64,000 nucleotides of DNA, from positions 1,550,001 through 1,614,000 of the forward strand of contig NZ_QXJM01000039.1 of NCBI RefSeq assembly GCF_003570905.1, in the 5' to 3' direction. This document shows, piece after piece, positions 42,834 to 51,502 of this stretch. The notes under the pieces were generated by a model that saw only the letters and a program-made list of their open reading frames with translations, was not told where the DNA came from and ran no database searches. This stretch comes from Cohnella faecalis. GTDB lineage: Bacteria; Bacillota; Bacilli; Paenibacillales; Paenibacillaceae. Within the stretch, counting starts at the first letter, position 1. Each line of letters begins with the position of its first letter. A program made the translations under genes and the position numbers.

Positions 42834-42854
42834 TGAGAATGATATTCATAATCA
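42834..42854 (+). promoter_or_regulatory. Two overlapping candidate Fur boxes
   Basis: TGAGAATGATATTCA (42834-42848) and TGATATTCATAATCA (42840-42854) each resemble the 7-1-7 Fur site TGATAATnATTATCA, the second with about two differences. They lie just downstream of a TATAAT (42816-42821) and 50 bases before the lipoprotein start, the right place for iron repression. Confidence 0.7.
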
Positions 42855-42903
42855 TGATCATCGCGATTAAAACATTGCAATTGAAAAGGGAGAGAGTCAT
42901 TTA

Positions 42904-43878
42904 ATGAAAAAGCTTTCCGTTCCATTCGTTCTAACCCTTGTTCTTCTATTGAGCGCTTGCGGCGGCAACCAAGCGAACAAGAACAACGATGCAAGCAGCC
43001 CTTCCGCCGAGTCTTCCTCGACCGCTCCGTCGGCATCTCCATCGGCGTCGGCTGCTTCGGAATCGGCTACCTTTACTTATCAATCGGAGAACGGACCCGT
43101 AGAAGTTCCGACCCATCCGCAGCGCGTCGTCGTACTTACCAGATTTTTGACGGGTAACGTTATGATACTTGGCGTACCGTTGGTCGGCGTGGATGAAATG
43201 TCCAAGGACAACCCGAATTTCGCAGAGAAGCTGAAGGACGCGGAGGCCGTCTCGGACGAAAGCCTTGAGAAGATCATCGAGCTGAATCCCGACCTTATTA
43301 TCGGTCTCTCGGATATTAAAAACATCGATAAATTCAAGCAAATCGCTCCAACGGTTACTTATACCTACGGTAAAGTCGATTTCAAGCAGCAGCAGCTGGA
43401 AGTCGGCAAATTGTTGAACAAGGAAAAAGAAGCCCAGGCATGGGTAGAAGATTTCGACGCCCGGACGAAGAAAGCCGGAGAAGAGATCAAGGCGAAGATC
43501 GGTGCGAATGCGACGGTCTCGGTCATCGAGACCTTCAATAAGCAGCTCTATGTGTATGGTGAAAACTTTGGCCGCGGAACCGAGCTTCTCTACGGGCAAT
43601 TCGGGCTGAGCATGCCTGAGAAGGTTAAGGAAGCAACGAAGAAAGACGGTTACTTCGCCGTATCGACGGAAGTTCTGAAGGATTATTCCGGCGACTATGT
43701 CATTTTCAGCAAAAACGCAGATGAAGACAACACATTCCAGGGTACCCAGTCGTACAAGAACATTCCAGCTGTCAAAAATCAGCACGTCTTTGAGGCCGAT
43801 GCGAAAACCTTCTACTTTAACGATCCGCTAAGCATGGAATACCAACTGGAATTTTTCATTCAACATTTTCTCGGTTAA
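42904..43878 (+). CDS. Iron-siderophore ABC transporter substrate-binding lipoprotein
   Basis: 324 residues. The signal peptide carries lipobox LLSAC with Cys19, followed by a Ser/Ala-rich linker (residues 25-55). The mature part is of the FeuA/YfiY/FhuD class: VEVPTHPQRVVVL, LNPDLIIGLSDI, and YSGDYVIFSKNADEDN near the C-terminus. The start is set by AAGGGAGAG. It is preceded by Fur boxes and a siderophore-sensing AraC regulator, but no permease or ATPase gene follows, so it must share those components with a system encoded elsewhere. A terminator follows directly. Confidence 0.9.
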   Translation: MKKLSVPFVLTLVLLLSACGGNQANKNNDASSPSAESSSTAPSASPSASAASESATFTYQSENGPVEVPTHPQRVVVLTRFLTGNVMILGVPLVGVDEMSKDNPNFAEKLKDAEAVSDESLEKIIELNPDLIIGLSDIKNIDKFKQIAPTVTYTYGKVDFKQQQLEVGKLLNKEKEAQAWVEDFDARTKKAGEEIKAKIGANATVSVIETFNKQLYVYGENFGRGTELLYGQFGLSMPEKVKEATKKDGYFAVSTEVLKDYSGDYVIFSKNADEDNTFQGTQSYKNIPAVKNQHVFEADAKTFYFNDPLSMEYQLEFFIQHFLG

Positions 43879-43935
43879 ATTTTTATCGCCATACCAAAGC
43901 AAAATGCCCCTTCGATAATGGAGGGAAATGCGGCT

Positions 43936-43977
43936 GGGCCGCTGAGATGGATATTAATCTGTCGCAGCGGTCCTTTT
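43936..43977 (+). terminator. Terminator after the siderophore-binding protein
   Basis: GGGCCGCTG (43936-43944) pairs with CAGCGGTCC (43965-43973, one G-U), followed by TTTT. Confidence 0.8.
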
Positions 43978-44041
43978 GTATTGGGTAAGGGGGATCAACT
44001 CATCGCTAATTCACATTCCGTTCATAAATATGATTTACCAT

Positions 44042-44063
44042 CCTAAGTAATCAGTTACGTAGG
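44042..44063. promoter_or_regulatory. Candidate operator overlapping the DrrA-type ribosome site
   Basis: CCTAAGTAA (44042-44050) and TTACGTAGG (44055-44063) form a dyad with one mismatched pair around TCAG. The right arm runs into the AGGAGG of the ABC gene. The GTAA-N4-TTAC core resembles TetR/PadR-type sites often found at drug exporters; no cognate regulator is adjacent. Confidence 0.4.
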
Positions 44064-44073
44064 AGGAATTGCA

Positions 44074-45078
44074 ATGGATCATTGGGCCGTTGAAGCGCAC
44101 GGGCTCGTCAAAGCTTTTGGCAATAACCGCGCGGTGGATGGAGTAAATCTGAATGTACGCGCCGGTTCGATCTATGGCGTGCTTGGTCCGAATGGGGCCG
44201 GCAAGACTACCACAATACGAATGCTGGCGACCTTGCTTCGACCGGATGCGGGTTCGGCGCGAATTTTCGGGCACGATGTGGCGAAGGAATCGCAGATTGT
44301 CCGTCAATTGATCGGAGTAACCGGTCAGTACGCATCGGTCGACGAGTCTCTCAGCGCTACCGAGAACCTGATCATCTTCTCCCGGCTGCTCGGACTGGGG
44401 CGCGCAGAGGCGCGGCGTAAGGCAGAGGAGCTGCTTGAGGAATTTGGTTTGTCCGAGGCTGCGAAGCGGCCGTTGAAAAATTTCTCCGGCGGCATGCGTC
44501 GCCGACTGGATCTGGCGGCAAGCCTCATCGCACAGCCGCCGCTTATTTTCCTGGACGAACCGACAACCGGGCTGGACCCTCGAACGCGCGCGCAGATGTG
44601 GGAAACGATCCGCCGATTGGTGAAGACGGGATCGACGGTTCTGCTAACGACGCAGTATCTCGACGAGGCGGATCAACTGGCTGACCGGATCGCGGTTATC
44701 GATCGGGGACAAGTCGTCGCCGAGGGCACCGTGGATGAATTGAAAACGTCAGTCGGCACCTCGTCGCTGCAATTGAAGGTCCAGAATCCGCAGGACATCG
44801 AAGATGCCCGTCGGACCATTGAACAGGTGCTCAAAGTCCAATCTAGTATGTCGTCGGAAGCGGGAAAGATTACCGCACCGATGGCGGACGCCGACCGGGT
44901 TACCGACTTGCTTATCGCTCTCCGCGCCGCCGGGATTCATTTGGCCGAGATAAGCGTACAGAAACCGACTCTTGACGAGGTGTTTCTAACGATCACCGGC
45001 CATGGCGTTAAAGAGGACGAATCACTGGCGTCACTGGCGTCCGATGAATCCAACAGAGCGGAGGCGGCAAAAGTATGA
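44074..45078 (+). CDS. DrrA-type ABC transporter ATP-binding protein
   Basis: 334 residues from ATG 44074 after AGGAGG. The Walker A motif GPNGAGKTT is at residues 38-46, the Q-loop in GVTGQYASVDE, the signature FSGGMRRRLDLA and Walker B LIFLDEPTTGLDP. The C-terminal extension ending in a TLDEVFLTITG motif is characteristic of the daunorubicin-resistance DrrA family. With the next gene, which it overlaps by ATGA, it forms a two-component exporter for a drug or lipid-like compound; substrate unknown. Confidence 0.9.
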   Translation: MDHWAVEAHGLVKAFGNNRAVDGVNLNVRAGSIYGVLGPNGAGKTTTIRMLATLLRPDAGSARIFGHDVAKESQIVRQLIGVTGQYASVDESLSATENLIIFSRLLGLGRAEARRKAEELLEEFGLSEAAKRPLKNFSGGMRRRLDLAASLIAQPPLIFLDEPTTGLDPRTRAQMWETIRRLVKTGSTVLLTTQYLDEADQLADRIAVIDRGQVVAEGTVDELKTSVGTSSLQLKVQNPQDIEDARRTIEQVLKVQSSMSSEAGKITAPMADADRVTDLLIALRAAGIHLAEISVQKPTLDEVFLTITGHGVKEDESLASLASDESNRAEAAKV

Positions 45079-45890
45079 GAAAAGCTTCAATAAAGCCGGG
45101 TGCTAATCTTCAACTGAAAAACTATACGAGCTTCGGCCAGACGGTGCGCAACTCATTGACGATGGCCTATCGAGGTCTATTGAAAATTCGGCGCACACCC
45201 GAGCAATTGTTCGACGTTACGTTGCAGCCGATCATTTTCACCCTGATGTTTACGTACATTTTTGGCGGAGCTATTTCCGGAGACGTACAAAGCTATTTGC
45301 CCGTCATCATTCCCGGGATTCTCGTGCAGACGGTGATTACGACTTCTATCGTTACCGGCGTTCAACTGCGCGAGGACATGGACAAAGGCGTGTTTGACAG
45401 ATTCAAATCATTGCCGATCGCGCGCATTGCACCGCTCGCGGGAGCTCTGTTGGCAGACACCATCCGGTATACGATAGCGACGGTGCTTACTTTTTCCATG
45501 GGATATATAATGGGTTATCGGCCCGACGGCGGTCTGGATCACGTCGCCATCGCCGCGGTTCTTGTGATTTTCTGTTCTTGGGCTATCAGTTGGATTTTTG
45601 CCTTCTTCGGCGTTATAGCCCGTACCGCCTCAAGCGTACAAGGGATATCGATGATCGTTCTGTTTCCGCTCACGTTTCTCTCTAACGCGTTCGTGCCGGT
45701 CAAGACTATGCCCGACTGGCTTCAGTGGTTTGTTAACATCAATCCGATCTCGCACCTCGTCTCTGCCGTCCGAGAGCTTTCCAACTCTGGAACCGTGGGC
45801 TGGGACCTTGTTATTTCTCTCATCGGAGCGGTTGTCATTGTATCGATCTTTGCGCCTATCACAGTACGGGCATATATGCGCCGGACGTAG
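45075..45890 (+). CDS. DrrB-type ABC-2 transporter permease
   Basis: 271 residues with about six membrane helices: IIFTLMFTYIFGGA, VIIPGILVQTVITT, LVIFCSWAISWIFAFFG, and SMIVLFPLTFLSNAFVP with the following WLQWFVNINPISHLVSAVREL, typical of ABC-2 permeases of the DrrB group. ATGA overlap with the ATPase gene; strong terminator behind. Confidence 0.9.
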   Translation: MRKASIKPGANLQLKNYTSFGQTVRNSLTMAYRGLLKIRRTPEQLFDVTLQPIIFTLMFTYIFGGAISGDVQSYLPVIIPGILVQTVITTSIVTGVQLREDMDKGVFDRFKSLPIARIAPLAGALLADTIRYTIATVLTFSMGYIMGYRPDGGLDHVAIAAVLVIFCSWAISWIFAFFGVIARTASSVQGISMIVLFPLTFLSNAFVPVKTMPDWLQWFVNINPISHLVSAVRELSNSGTVGWDLVISLIGAVVIVSIFAPITVRAYMRRT

Positions 45891-45904
45891 TGCGGCTAAT
45901 CGCT

Positions 45905-45935
45905 AAGCCCCAAGCTGCATAGGCTTGGGGCTTTT
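45905..45935 (+). terminator. Terminator after the DrrAB-type exporter
   Basis: AAGCCCCAAGC (45905-45915) pairs perfectly with GCTTGGGGCTT (45923-45933) and runs into TT. Confidence 0.85.
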
Positions 45936-46037
45936 CGTCGTTTCTTACACAACAGAAGGAATTTACGGGAATATACTCGAATACATACCGATAAGCTCGA
46001 GAATCCCATACTCTAATCGTGCTAATGGAGGGATAAG

Positions 46038-46118
46038 TTGAACAAATCACTCGCAAATGGCTGGCTCCATGCAAAGTCTATGTTATGAACGACTGCGGTT
46101 GTTTGTATGGAGCCTTTT
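46038..46118 (+). other. Possible leader peptide and terminator hairpin in a gene-free stretch
   Basis: The 331 bases between the exporter and the next gene contain a 16-codon frame starting at TTG 46038 (GGAGGG five bases upstream, TGA at 46086-46088). It overlaps the left arm of a hairpin: GGCTCCATGCAAA (46063-46075) pairs with TTTGTATGGAGCC (46102-46114), followed by TTTT. This could be an attenuator or the end of a short transcript. Nothing else is evident in the stretch apart from the exporter terminator. Confidence 0.4.
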
Positions 46119-46221
46119 AAAGTGACCGCGTTTTTTCATGCCGACTAGGTTGGAGAAATCAGTTTATAGTATAGGCTTTGCTACCTTAAAATCATTTCTA
46201 TTTTAAGGAGCGGAGTTTTAT

Positions 46222-46488
46222 ATGAAATACATTAAAGCGGATACCGTCTTCCCGGAAGAATTGCTCGCGCAAATTCAGAAGTACGTCCAGGGTCGGCTCG
46301 TATACATCCCTAATCCGGAAGGGTTTCGTAAGAAGTGGGGAGAAAATTCAGGCAGCAGAACATACCTTTCCCTCCGAAACAGCGAGATTCGCCGACAATT
46401 CGATGAGGGAAAGACGATCGGCGACCTCATGGATGATTTCAGCCTTTCTTACGATAGCATTAAAAAAATCGTGTACTCTAAAAAATAA
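46222..46488 (+). CDS. CD3324-family small protein with a C-terminal helix-turn-helix
   Basis: 88 residues after TTTTAAGGAG. It begins MKYIKADTVFPEELL, has an aromatic/basic middle (YIPNPEGFRKKWGE) and a C-terminal segment IGDLMDDFSLSYDSIKKIVY that looks like a Mor-type helix-turn-helix. Families of this size and shape (CD3324-like) are common in Firmicutes and of unknown function; DNA binding is inferred from the C-terminal helices. Stands alone. Confidence 0.7.
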   Translation: MKYIKADTVFPEELLAQIQKYVQGRLVYIPNPEGFRKKWGENSGSRTYLSLRNSEIRRQFDEGKTIGDLMDDFSLSYDSIKKIVYSKK

Positions 46489-46649
46489 TTCCAACGCGAG
46501 GCTTGCCGGATTCCGATCCGCAAGCCTTTTTCTGCGCTAATCTCGGTTATTAATTATTCTTTACCTATATGAAACGAAGCGTAAGCTCTATAATTTGGTT
46601 ACGATAGGATGGAAACGCTCCACATTTCGATTATCCGGGAGTGACTGCA

Positions 46650-48163
46650 ATGGTTTATATCGATAAAGATTGGATTAGGGAAGCGGATATCAAAAGCATG
46701 CAAAAAGCGATGGAAACCGGCCATACGAGCTCGGAAGAGCTGGTCGGAATCTATCTTGAACGTATTCGCGAGTATGATCCGGAAATCAACTCCATTCTGG
46801 AAATTAATCCGGATGCGATTGAGTTGGCAAGAGCATTGGACGCAGAGCGAAGAGAACGGGGAAGCCGGGGGCTTTGCATGGGATTCCGATGTTATTAAAG
46901 GATAATATCAATACGAATGACCGGATGCATACGAGTGCCGGATCGGTGGCGTTGGCTGAATCGTTCGCGGGGGCTGACGCTTTCGTATCGGCGAAACTCC
47001 GCGCGGCGGGCGTTGTTTTTCTAGGGAAAACGAATATGACCGAATGGTCGAATTTTATGTCCAGCTCGATGCCCGCAGGGTACAGCTCCAGAGGCGGTCA
47101 AGTTCTCAACCCCTACGGTGCAGACCTATTTGTCAGCGGATCAAGCTCCGGCTCGGCGGCCGCTGTAGCAGCCAATCTGGGGGCAGCTTCCATCGGGACG
47201 GAAACAGCCGGCTCCATTGTAGGTCCTGCCGCTCAACATTCCGTTGTAGGAATCAAACCGACGGTCGGCTTAGTCAGCCGCGCGGGGATCATCCCGATAT
47301 CGAGAAGCCAAGATACGCCCGGGCCCATTGCTCGAACGGTAGCTGACGCCGCTATTATTTTAGGCGCGCTTACGGGGGGTGACGAGAACGACCCGGCTAC
47401 ATTAGCAAGCGCCAATCGTTTTCATCGGGATTACGAGCCTTTTTTGGACGCTTCCTTTTTGAAGCAAGCACGGATAGGAATTCCGAGACACTATTATAAG
47501 CAATTGGACGAAGAACGGCTTTCTATCATGGAGGCGGCGATTGCCGTTTTGAAAAGCGAAGGGGCCACAGTCATCGATCCTGTTACACTTCATATAGAAG
47601 AACACAATTGGAACAATGATGTCATTACCTATGAATTTAAAACGGGCCTTAACGATTACTTGTCTCAACTGTCGGACGAGGTTCCTGTACACTCTCTGAA
47701 ACAATTAATAGAATACAATGTTAACCATGCCGATGCGGCATTAAAATATGGACAAGATACGCTAATAATGTCAAATGAAAACACGCTGACGGAACAAGAT
47801 TATCTTCTAAAAAAACAACAATACTCCCAAGCGGCAAACACAAACGGAATTGACTATGTACTGGATACCTATCAATTGGACGCTTTAATGCTGCCTGGAG
47901 ATGTAGACGGAATGTATATTGCCGCACGATTAGGCTATCCTTTGATATCGGTTCCGGCAGGCTATTCATCGGTTGGGGTTATTGACTCGGACGGAGATTC
48001 GACCAAGGGACCTTTCGGCGCAGTATTCTCAGGCAAAGCTTACAGTGAGCCCACGTTAATTAAAATCGCATACGGTTTTGAACAAGCGACTCAACACCGC
48101 ATTCAACCGAATCTCAAAGGCAAGGAGCCGTCTGCTGGAAGGACGGCAATAACCGATGTCTAA
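46650..48163 (+). CDS. Amidase signature-family hydrolase (frameshift near 46870)
   Basis: ATG 46650 lies eight bases after GGGAG. The frame breaks at 46867-46874 (CGGGGGCTTTG): AERRERGSRG should continue PLHGIPMLLKDN one frame back, so one base appears missing; repaired length is about 504 residues. The Ser-cisSer-Lys machinery is visible: Lys in LLKDN, cis-Ser in GSSSGSAAA and nucleophile Ser in ETAGSIVGP. Related enzymes hydrolyse diverse amides or act as GatA-like transamidases; without GatB/C nearby, a free amidase is more likely. The stop overlaps the start of the WYL regulator by eight bases, so the two are co-transcribed. Confidence 0.8.
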
Positions 48164-49070
48164 AGCCGATAATATGCTGGCTATTCTATGGCTTCTGAAG
48201 TCCCGAAGAAGAATGACGGCCAAGCAGCTGGCAGAGGAATTGGAAGTCCATATTCGAACGGTTTATCGGTGTATCGATGCGCTGTGCATTTCCGGCGTAC
48301 CGATCGTTCCAGAGATGGGACGTGACGGCGGTTACTCCATCCCTGACTCTATTAAGCTGGAGCCCCTGTTTTTTGATGCCGATGAACAAAAAGCGCTCCT
48401 CCAAGCAGCAACGTTCGCACGGGAAGCGGGCTATCCATCCGAAGCGGCATTAAGCCGGGCTGTTGCCAAAATAAAGCGATATTCAAATCCGCAACAATTG
48501 GAGCGCATGGAGCGTCACGAGACTAGTCTCGATGTCATACAACCGCCGACGGATCCCTCGCTTATCTCTTTGCTTGTCGAAATCGAAAGCTGCATAGATT
48601 TGCAATCAAGCTTGGAAATCAACTACAAGTCAGGATATGACGGTGTCATAAACAAGCGTACCGTCGATCCTTACGGGCTCGTCCATTGGAAAAGCAAATG
48701 GTATGCAGTCGGTTATTGTCATCTGCGCGGTGAAATACGAAGCTTCCGCGTCGACCGAATGAGCGATACGTTGCGCACCGATAACAAGTTTCATCGCCCG
48801 TTTCCCTTTTCCGCCGGGGAGTTTTTGTTGGGCAGCTTGCTTTCGGAATCGGGCTCTGAACTCGATGATCATTTGATTTCCTTGCACATCCGAGGCACTC
48901 CTCACGCTTTAGACGATTTATGCGGACATTGGCTGCTCGGTCACGCGCTCGTGGAACGAACGGCGGATAGCGCGCATTTCAGGCTGGATGAGCTGAAGCT
49001 CTACACGCAAGTGCCCTATTATTTATTATCTTTCGGGGGACGATACGAGTTGCGGAGCCCGAGGAACTGA
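48156..49070 (+). CDS. HTH/WYL-domain transcriptional regulator
   Basis: 304 residues. The N-terminal DeoR-like helix-turn-helix is in RRMTAKQLAEELEVHIRTVYRCI (residues about 18-40), followed by ALCISGVPIVPEMGRDGGYSI. A WYL domain follows (residues 140-230) with the characteristic VDPYGLVHWKSKWYAVGYCHLRGEIRSFRVDRM stretch. WYL domains sense nucleic-acid or nucleotide ligands. Overlap with the amidase gene suggests joint regulation. ATG 48156 is used; ATG 48174 is a possible shorter start. Confidence 0.85.
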   Translation: MSKADNMLAILWLLKSRRRMTAKQLAEELEVHIRTVYRCIDALCISGVPIVPEMGRDGGYSIPDSIKLEPLFFDADEQKALLQAATFAREAGYPSEAALSRAVAKIKRYSNPQQLERMERHETSLDVIQPPTDPSLISLLVEIESCIDLQSSLEINYKSGYDGVINKRTVDPYGLVHWKSKWYAVGYCHLRGEIRSFRVDRMSDTLRTDNKFHRPFPFSAGEFLLGSLLSESGSELDDHLISLHIRGTPHALDDLCGHWLLGHALVERTADSAHFRLDELKLYTQVPYYLLSFGGRYELRSPRN

Positions 49071-49126
49071 AATCATTCATGGCGGACATCGCGGCATCCC
49101 TATCGGATTATTATCGATCCTAGCTT

Positions 49127-49157
49127 GCAAACACTGACCTATGTTGTCAGTGTTTGC
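49127..49157. promoter_or_regulatory. Perfect 12-bp inverted repeat before the SRPBCC gene
   Basis: GCAAACACTGAC (49127-49138) and GTCAGTGTTTGC (49146-49157) flank CTATGTT. A TATAAT follows at 49162-49167. No T run follows the hairpin, so an operator at the promoter of the next gene is at least as likely as a terminator for the WYL regulator. Confidence 0.5.
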
Positions 49158-49198
49158 GCTGTATAATGGATCAAAAAAAGAAGCGTCGAGGAGGAGAA

Positions 49199-49816
49199 AT
49201 GATGCCGGGCCCCATTTTTAAACAAGATTTGAAGGAAGCAACGGGAACCTCTTGGGAACAATGGATTATTGATCTTGGGCGGGTCGTCGATCCGCTATGG
49301 TCCCATGAACAAATTAAAAATTATATTCGCGAGAGCTATCCGGTTACAGAGGAGTGGAGCGAATGGCTCGCCATCATGTACGAACAAATAATGGGCCGAA
49401 TACCTGTCGGAGTAACCAAGGATGCGGGCGTGCAAATTGGCGTCAGAAAGACGATAGTCGCTACTAAGGAGCAGGTTTGGAATTTTCTCGCATCGCCCAA
49501 GGGGTTGTCGTTATGGATCGGGGATGTGCCATCTTTAAGGCTGCAGGTCGGGCATGAATATGAATCAAAGGAAGGCGTATCCGGCAAGATCACAGTGGTC
49601 ATCCCTTACCATAAGCTGCGCATGACATGGAAACGCCCGGAGTGGGACAAGCCGTCCCGGCTGCAAATTTACACCTTGGCTGCCAAATCCGAAAAAACAA
49701 CCGTCGCTATTCATCAGGAAATGCTGGACGACGTCTACATGAGAGAAGTCATGCGGCGTTACTGGGAAGGGATGTTGAATTCTCTCAAAAATGTGGAGGA
49801 GCTGCGAAGTGAATAA
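49199..49816 (+). CDS. SRPBCC (START/AHSA1-like) domain protein
   Basis: 205 residues from ATG 49199, set by GAGGAGG; upstream in-frame starts lack a ribosome site. Residues 1-75 are helical, resembling a DUF4287-like region (KEATGTSWEQWIIDL). Residues 80-200 resemble SRPBCC domains: VRKTIVATKEQVWNFLASPKGLSLWIGDV and YHKLRMTWKRPEWDKPSRLQI. Such domains bind hydrophobic ligands; no function can be named. A weak hairpin (CGGCTGC at 49856-49862 with GCAGCCG at 49876-49882) follows. Confidence 0.75.
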   Translation: MMPGPIFKQDLKEATGTSWEQWIIDLGRVVDPLWSHEQIKNYIRESYPVTEEWSEWLAIMYEQIMGRIPVGVTKDAGVQIGVRKTIVATKEQVWNFLASPKGLSLWIGDVPSLRLQVGHEYESKEGVSGKITVVIPYHKLRMTWKRPEWDKPSRLQIYTLAAKSEKTTVAIHQEMLDDVYMREVMRRYWEGMLNSLKNVEELRSE

Positions 49817-49994
49817 ATTTAGCCAAAGTATGGGGTCTCGTCCTAACGTTACCTCCGGCTGCATTCGATGACCAGGCAGCCGCATTTATCCGTGACAGAA
49901 AGCGAGTCATTTCCTTATGAAAAGTTGGTTCGCTCGAATAGGGCTGACGATAGTCATGGTCTCTTCCTGCTCATTCAGCTAGCCATGATAATAG

Positions 49995-50626
49995 ATTCTG
50001 AGATTTGTATCTGTTTTAGACCTTGTTGAAAGTTTGTTGGGTTATTTGCCAGGTGAGCACGAACAGAAACTTATTGAGGATTACGTTGCAGTGACGGGAT
50101 CTATGGAAAATAACCAGGAACTCTTGAGGAAATTAAGCAAGTATAAAAACGACACCAATTCAATTAACAGAATTGCATTGGATACCCTACAGAGAGTTAT
50201 TACGGAGCAGCTGGAGAATAATAAACTGGTAAATTGGATATATAAACTTGTGTACCCTCACCCACATTATAAAGAAATTCGAATGAATGGAGACAGAAGT
50301 GGTATTAATGTAAAGGATGTTACCAGTAATGTAATTCTTGATCATTGAGCATATTTCTTGGTCTAGGGCTAACACAGAATTTTTCAAGTTGGGATCAGTT
50401 ATTTCTTGATGACCCAATCCAAAGTATGGACGACATAAAGATTCTATCCTTCATTGATGTCCTTCGTGCAATAAGTGACTCCAATTTCAAGAAGCAAAAC
50501 TTAATTATTTCAACACATGATGATAATTTTGCGAAACTATTGGCAATTAAGTACCGTAATAAGTCGCTCACACAGTATAATTTTATCGGCTATGGTTTAC
50601 AAGGACCGTTAATACAGAGAGTGTGA
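49995..50626 (+). pseudogene. Remnant of an SMC-like/AAA ATPase
   Basis: Two AT-rich fragments in different frames. The first runs to 50348 (EDYVAVTGSMENNQELLRKLSKY, then YPHPHYKEIRM) and lacks a proper start. The second, to 50626, contains the end of an ABC/SMC-like ATPase: SIFLGLGLTQ, Walker B-like LFLDDPIQSMDD, and the H-loop ISTHDDNF. The segment that normally links them, with the FSTGQ-type signature, is missing, so an internal deletion is likely in addition to a frame change. Walker A is absent. Codon use and AT content differ from the neighbours, suggesting a horizontally acquired gene, perhaps from a defence or restriction-linked cassette, now decayed. Confidence 0.65.
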
Positions 50627-50686
50627 GTCAATAACTTGTTATTTCTTTTATTTAATTGGTCACATTTTTGGTCACACTTTTTTTAT

Positions 50687-50779
50687 TTCTGGAACGCCAG
50701 CGTAGCTATCGACGAGGACTCAATTAGGAAAAGCCTTATAAATTAGTGGATTTTCGTTCGAGTTATAGGCGTTCCAGAA
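50687..50779. repeat. Small inverted-repeat-bounded element (MITE-like)
   Basis: TTCTGGAACGCC (50687-50698) is the exact reverse complement of GGCGTTCCAGAA (50768-50779). The 69 bases between have no gene. A direct doublet of TGGTCACA lies just upstream (50658-50677). It follows the ATPase remnant and may be a scar of a mobile element. Confidence 0.4.
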
Positions 50780-50810
50780 CCCCATCTCTCCACTGGCAGC
50801 GATGTGGTCA

Positions 50811-50847
50811 GGTGTTCAGTCCACTTACAGAAGGCGGACTGAACACC
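50811..50847. terminator. Perfect 12-bp hairpin behind the TetR gene
   Basis: GGTGTTCAGTCC (50811-50822) pairs with GGACTGAACACC (50836-50847) around a 13-base loop. It sits 44 bases beyond the - strand stop of the TetR gene but has no T run on either side, so termination is uncertain. Confidence 0.45.
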
Positions 50848-50890
50848 GCGACTGAATCTATCTCTGTATGCCGATACTTTTCTCCTGAAT

Positions 50891-51469
50891 TCAATCGAAG
50901 TTAAGTCCCGCAAATGAATATTTCACTAAATTTTCAACATAAGCATCGTCCAGATTGTCATCTAGTACTAGCAGTCGATAGAAAATCGGCCCGTAGATGA
51001 GGTCGATGCTTAATTCGATATCGAGATTTGCCTTTAATTCCCCGCGCTGAATTCCCCGTTCTATAAGCTGCCCGGCCTCAAGCCGGCGAGGATGGAAGTA
51101 TCGGGTTCGGTACGCCTCCGCCAGTCCTGAATCAAATTGCCCTTCGCCTATTAGCTCCTTAATGATTTTGCCCTCCCGGCTAGTCAGAAAACGAGCTAAA
51201 TTAGCGGCATGAATGAGGATATCATTAAAAACCGAGCCTGTGTCGGGGACGGGCAATCTTGCTGCTGCGGCAGAAAGAAAGCCATCCATTACAACGGCAG
51301 CTTTGTTCGGCCACCATTTGTAGATGGTGGCTTTGCTGACTCCGGCGCGCTCGGCAATTTTCTCTACGGTGACTGACCCAAAGCCATTCTCCAGCAACAA
51401 ATCGTAGGAAGCGGAAAGGATGGACTTTTGCGTTTCAACATTGCGTGGACGCCCTCTTTTGGCATTCAC
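50891..51469 (-). CDS. TetR/AcrR-family transcriptional regulator
   Basis: 192 residues, read on the - strand from GTG 51469 with AAAGGGTG upstream. The N-terminal helix-turn-helix is typical: ILSASYDLLLENGFGSVTV followed by IAERAGVSKATIYKWWPNKAAVV. The C-terminal two thirds are the ligand-binding helices. It is divergent from an MFS transporter gene and very likely represses it; the shared intergenic region holds three copies of TACGTTCATTAT-like sequence. Confidence 0.9.
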   Translation of the reverse strand: MNAKRGRPRNVETQKSILSASYDLLLENGFGSVTVEKIAERAGVSKATIYKWWPNKAAVVMDGFLSAAAARLPVPDTGSVFNDILIHAANLARFLTSREGKIIKELIGEGQFDSGLAEAYRTRYFHPRRLEAGQLIERGIQRGELKANLDIELSIDLIYGPIFYRLLVLDDNLDDAYVENLVKYSFAGLNFD

Positions 51470-51502
51470 ACGGATACACCCTTTGATTTAATAAAAACGA
51501 TA

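Noticed and set aside
5717-46874. Programmed ribosomal frameshifting in the interrupted genes
   Set aside because: The sites share no slippery heptamer or downstream structure and occur in unrelated genes; missing bases explain all of them.
49856-49882. Terminator after the SRPBCC gene
   Set aside because: Only a seven-pair hairpin with a 13-base loop and no T run.
50691-50776. tRNA-like structure from GGAACGC and GCGTTCC arms
   Set aside because: The arms could form an acceptor stem, but the T-arm positions (50752-50768) do not pair and no anticodon arm can be drawn.
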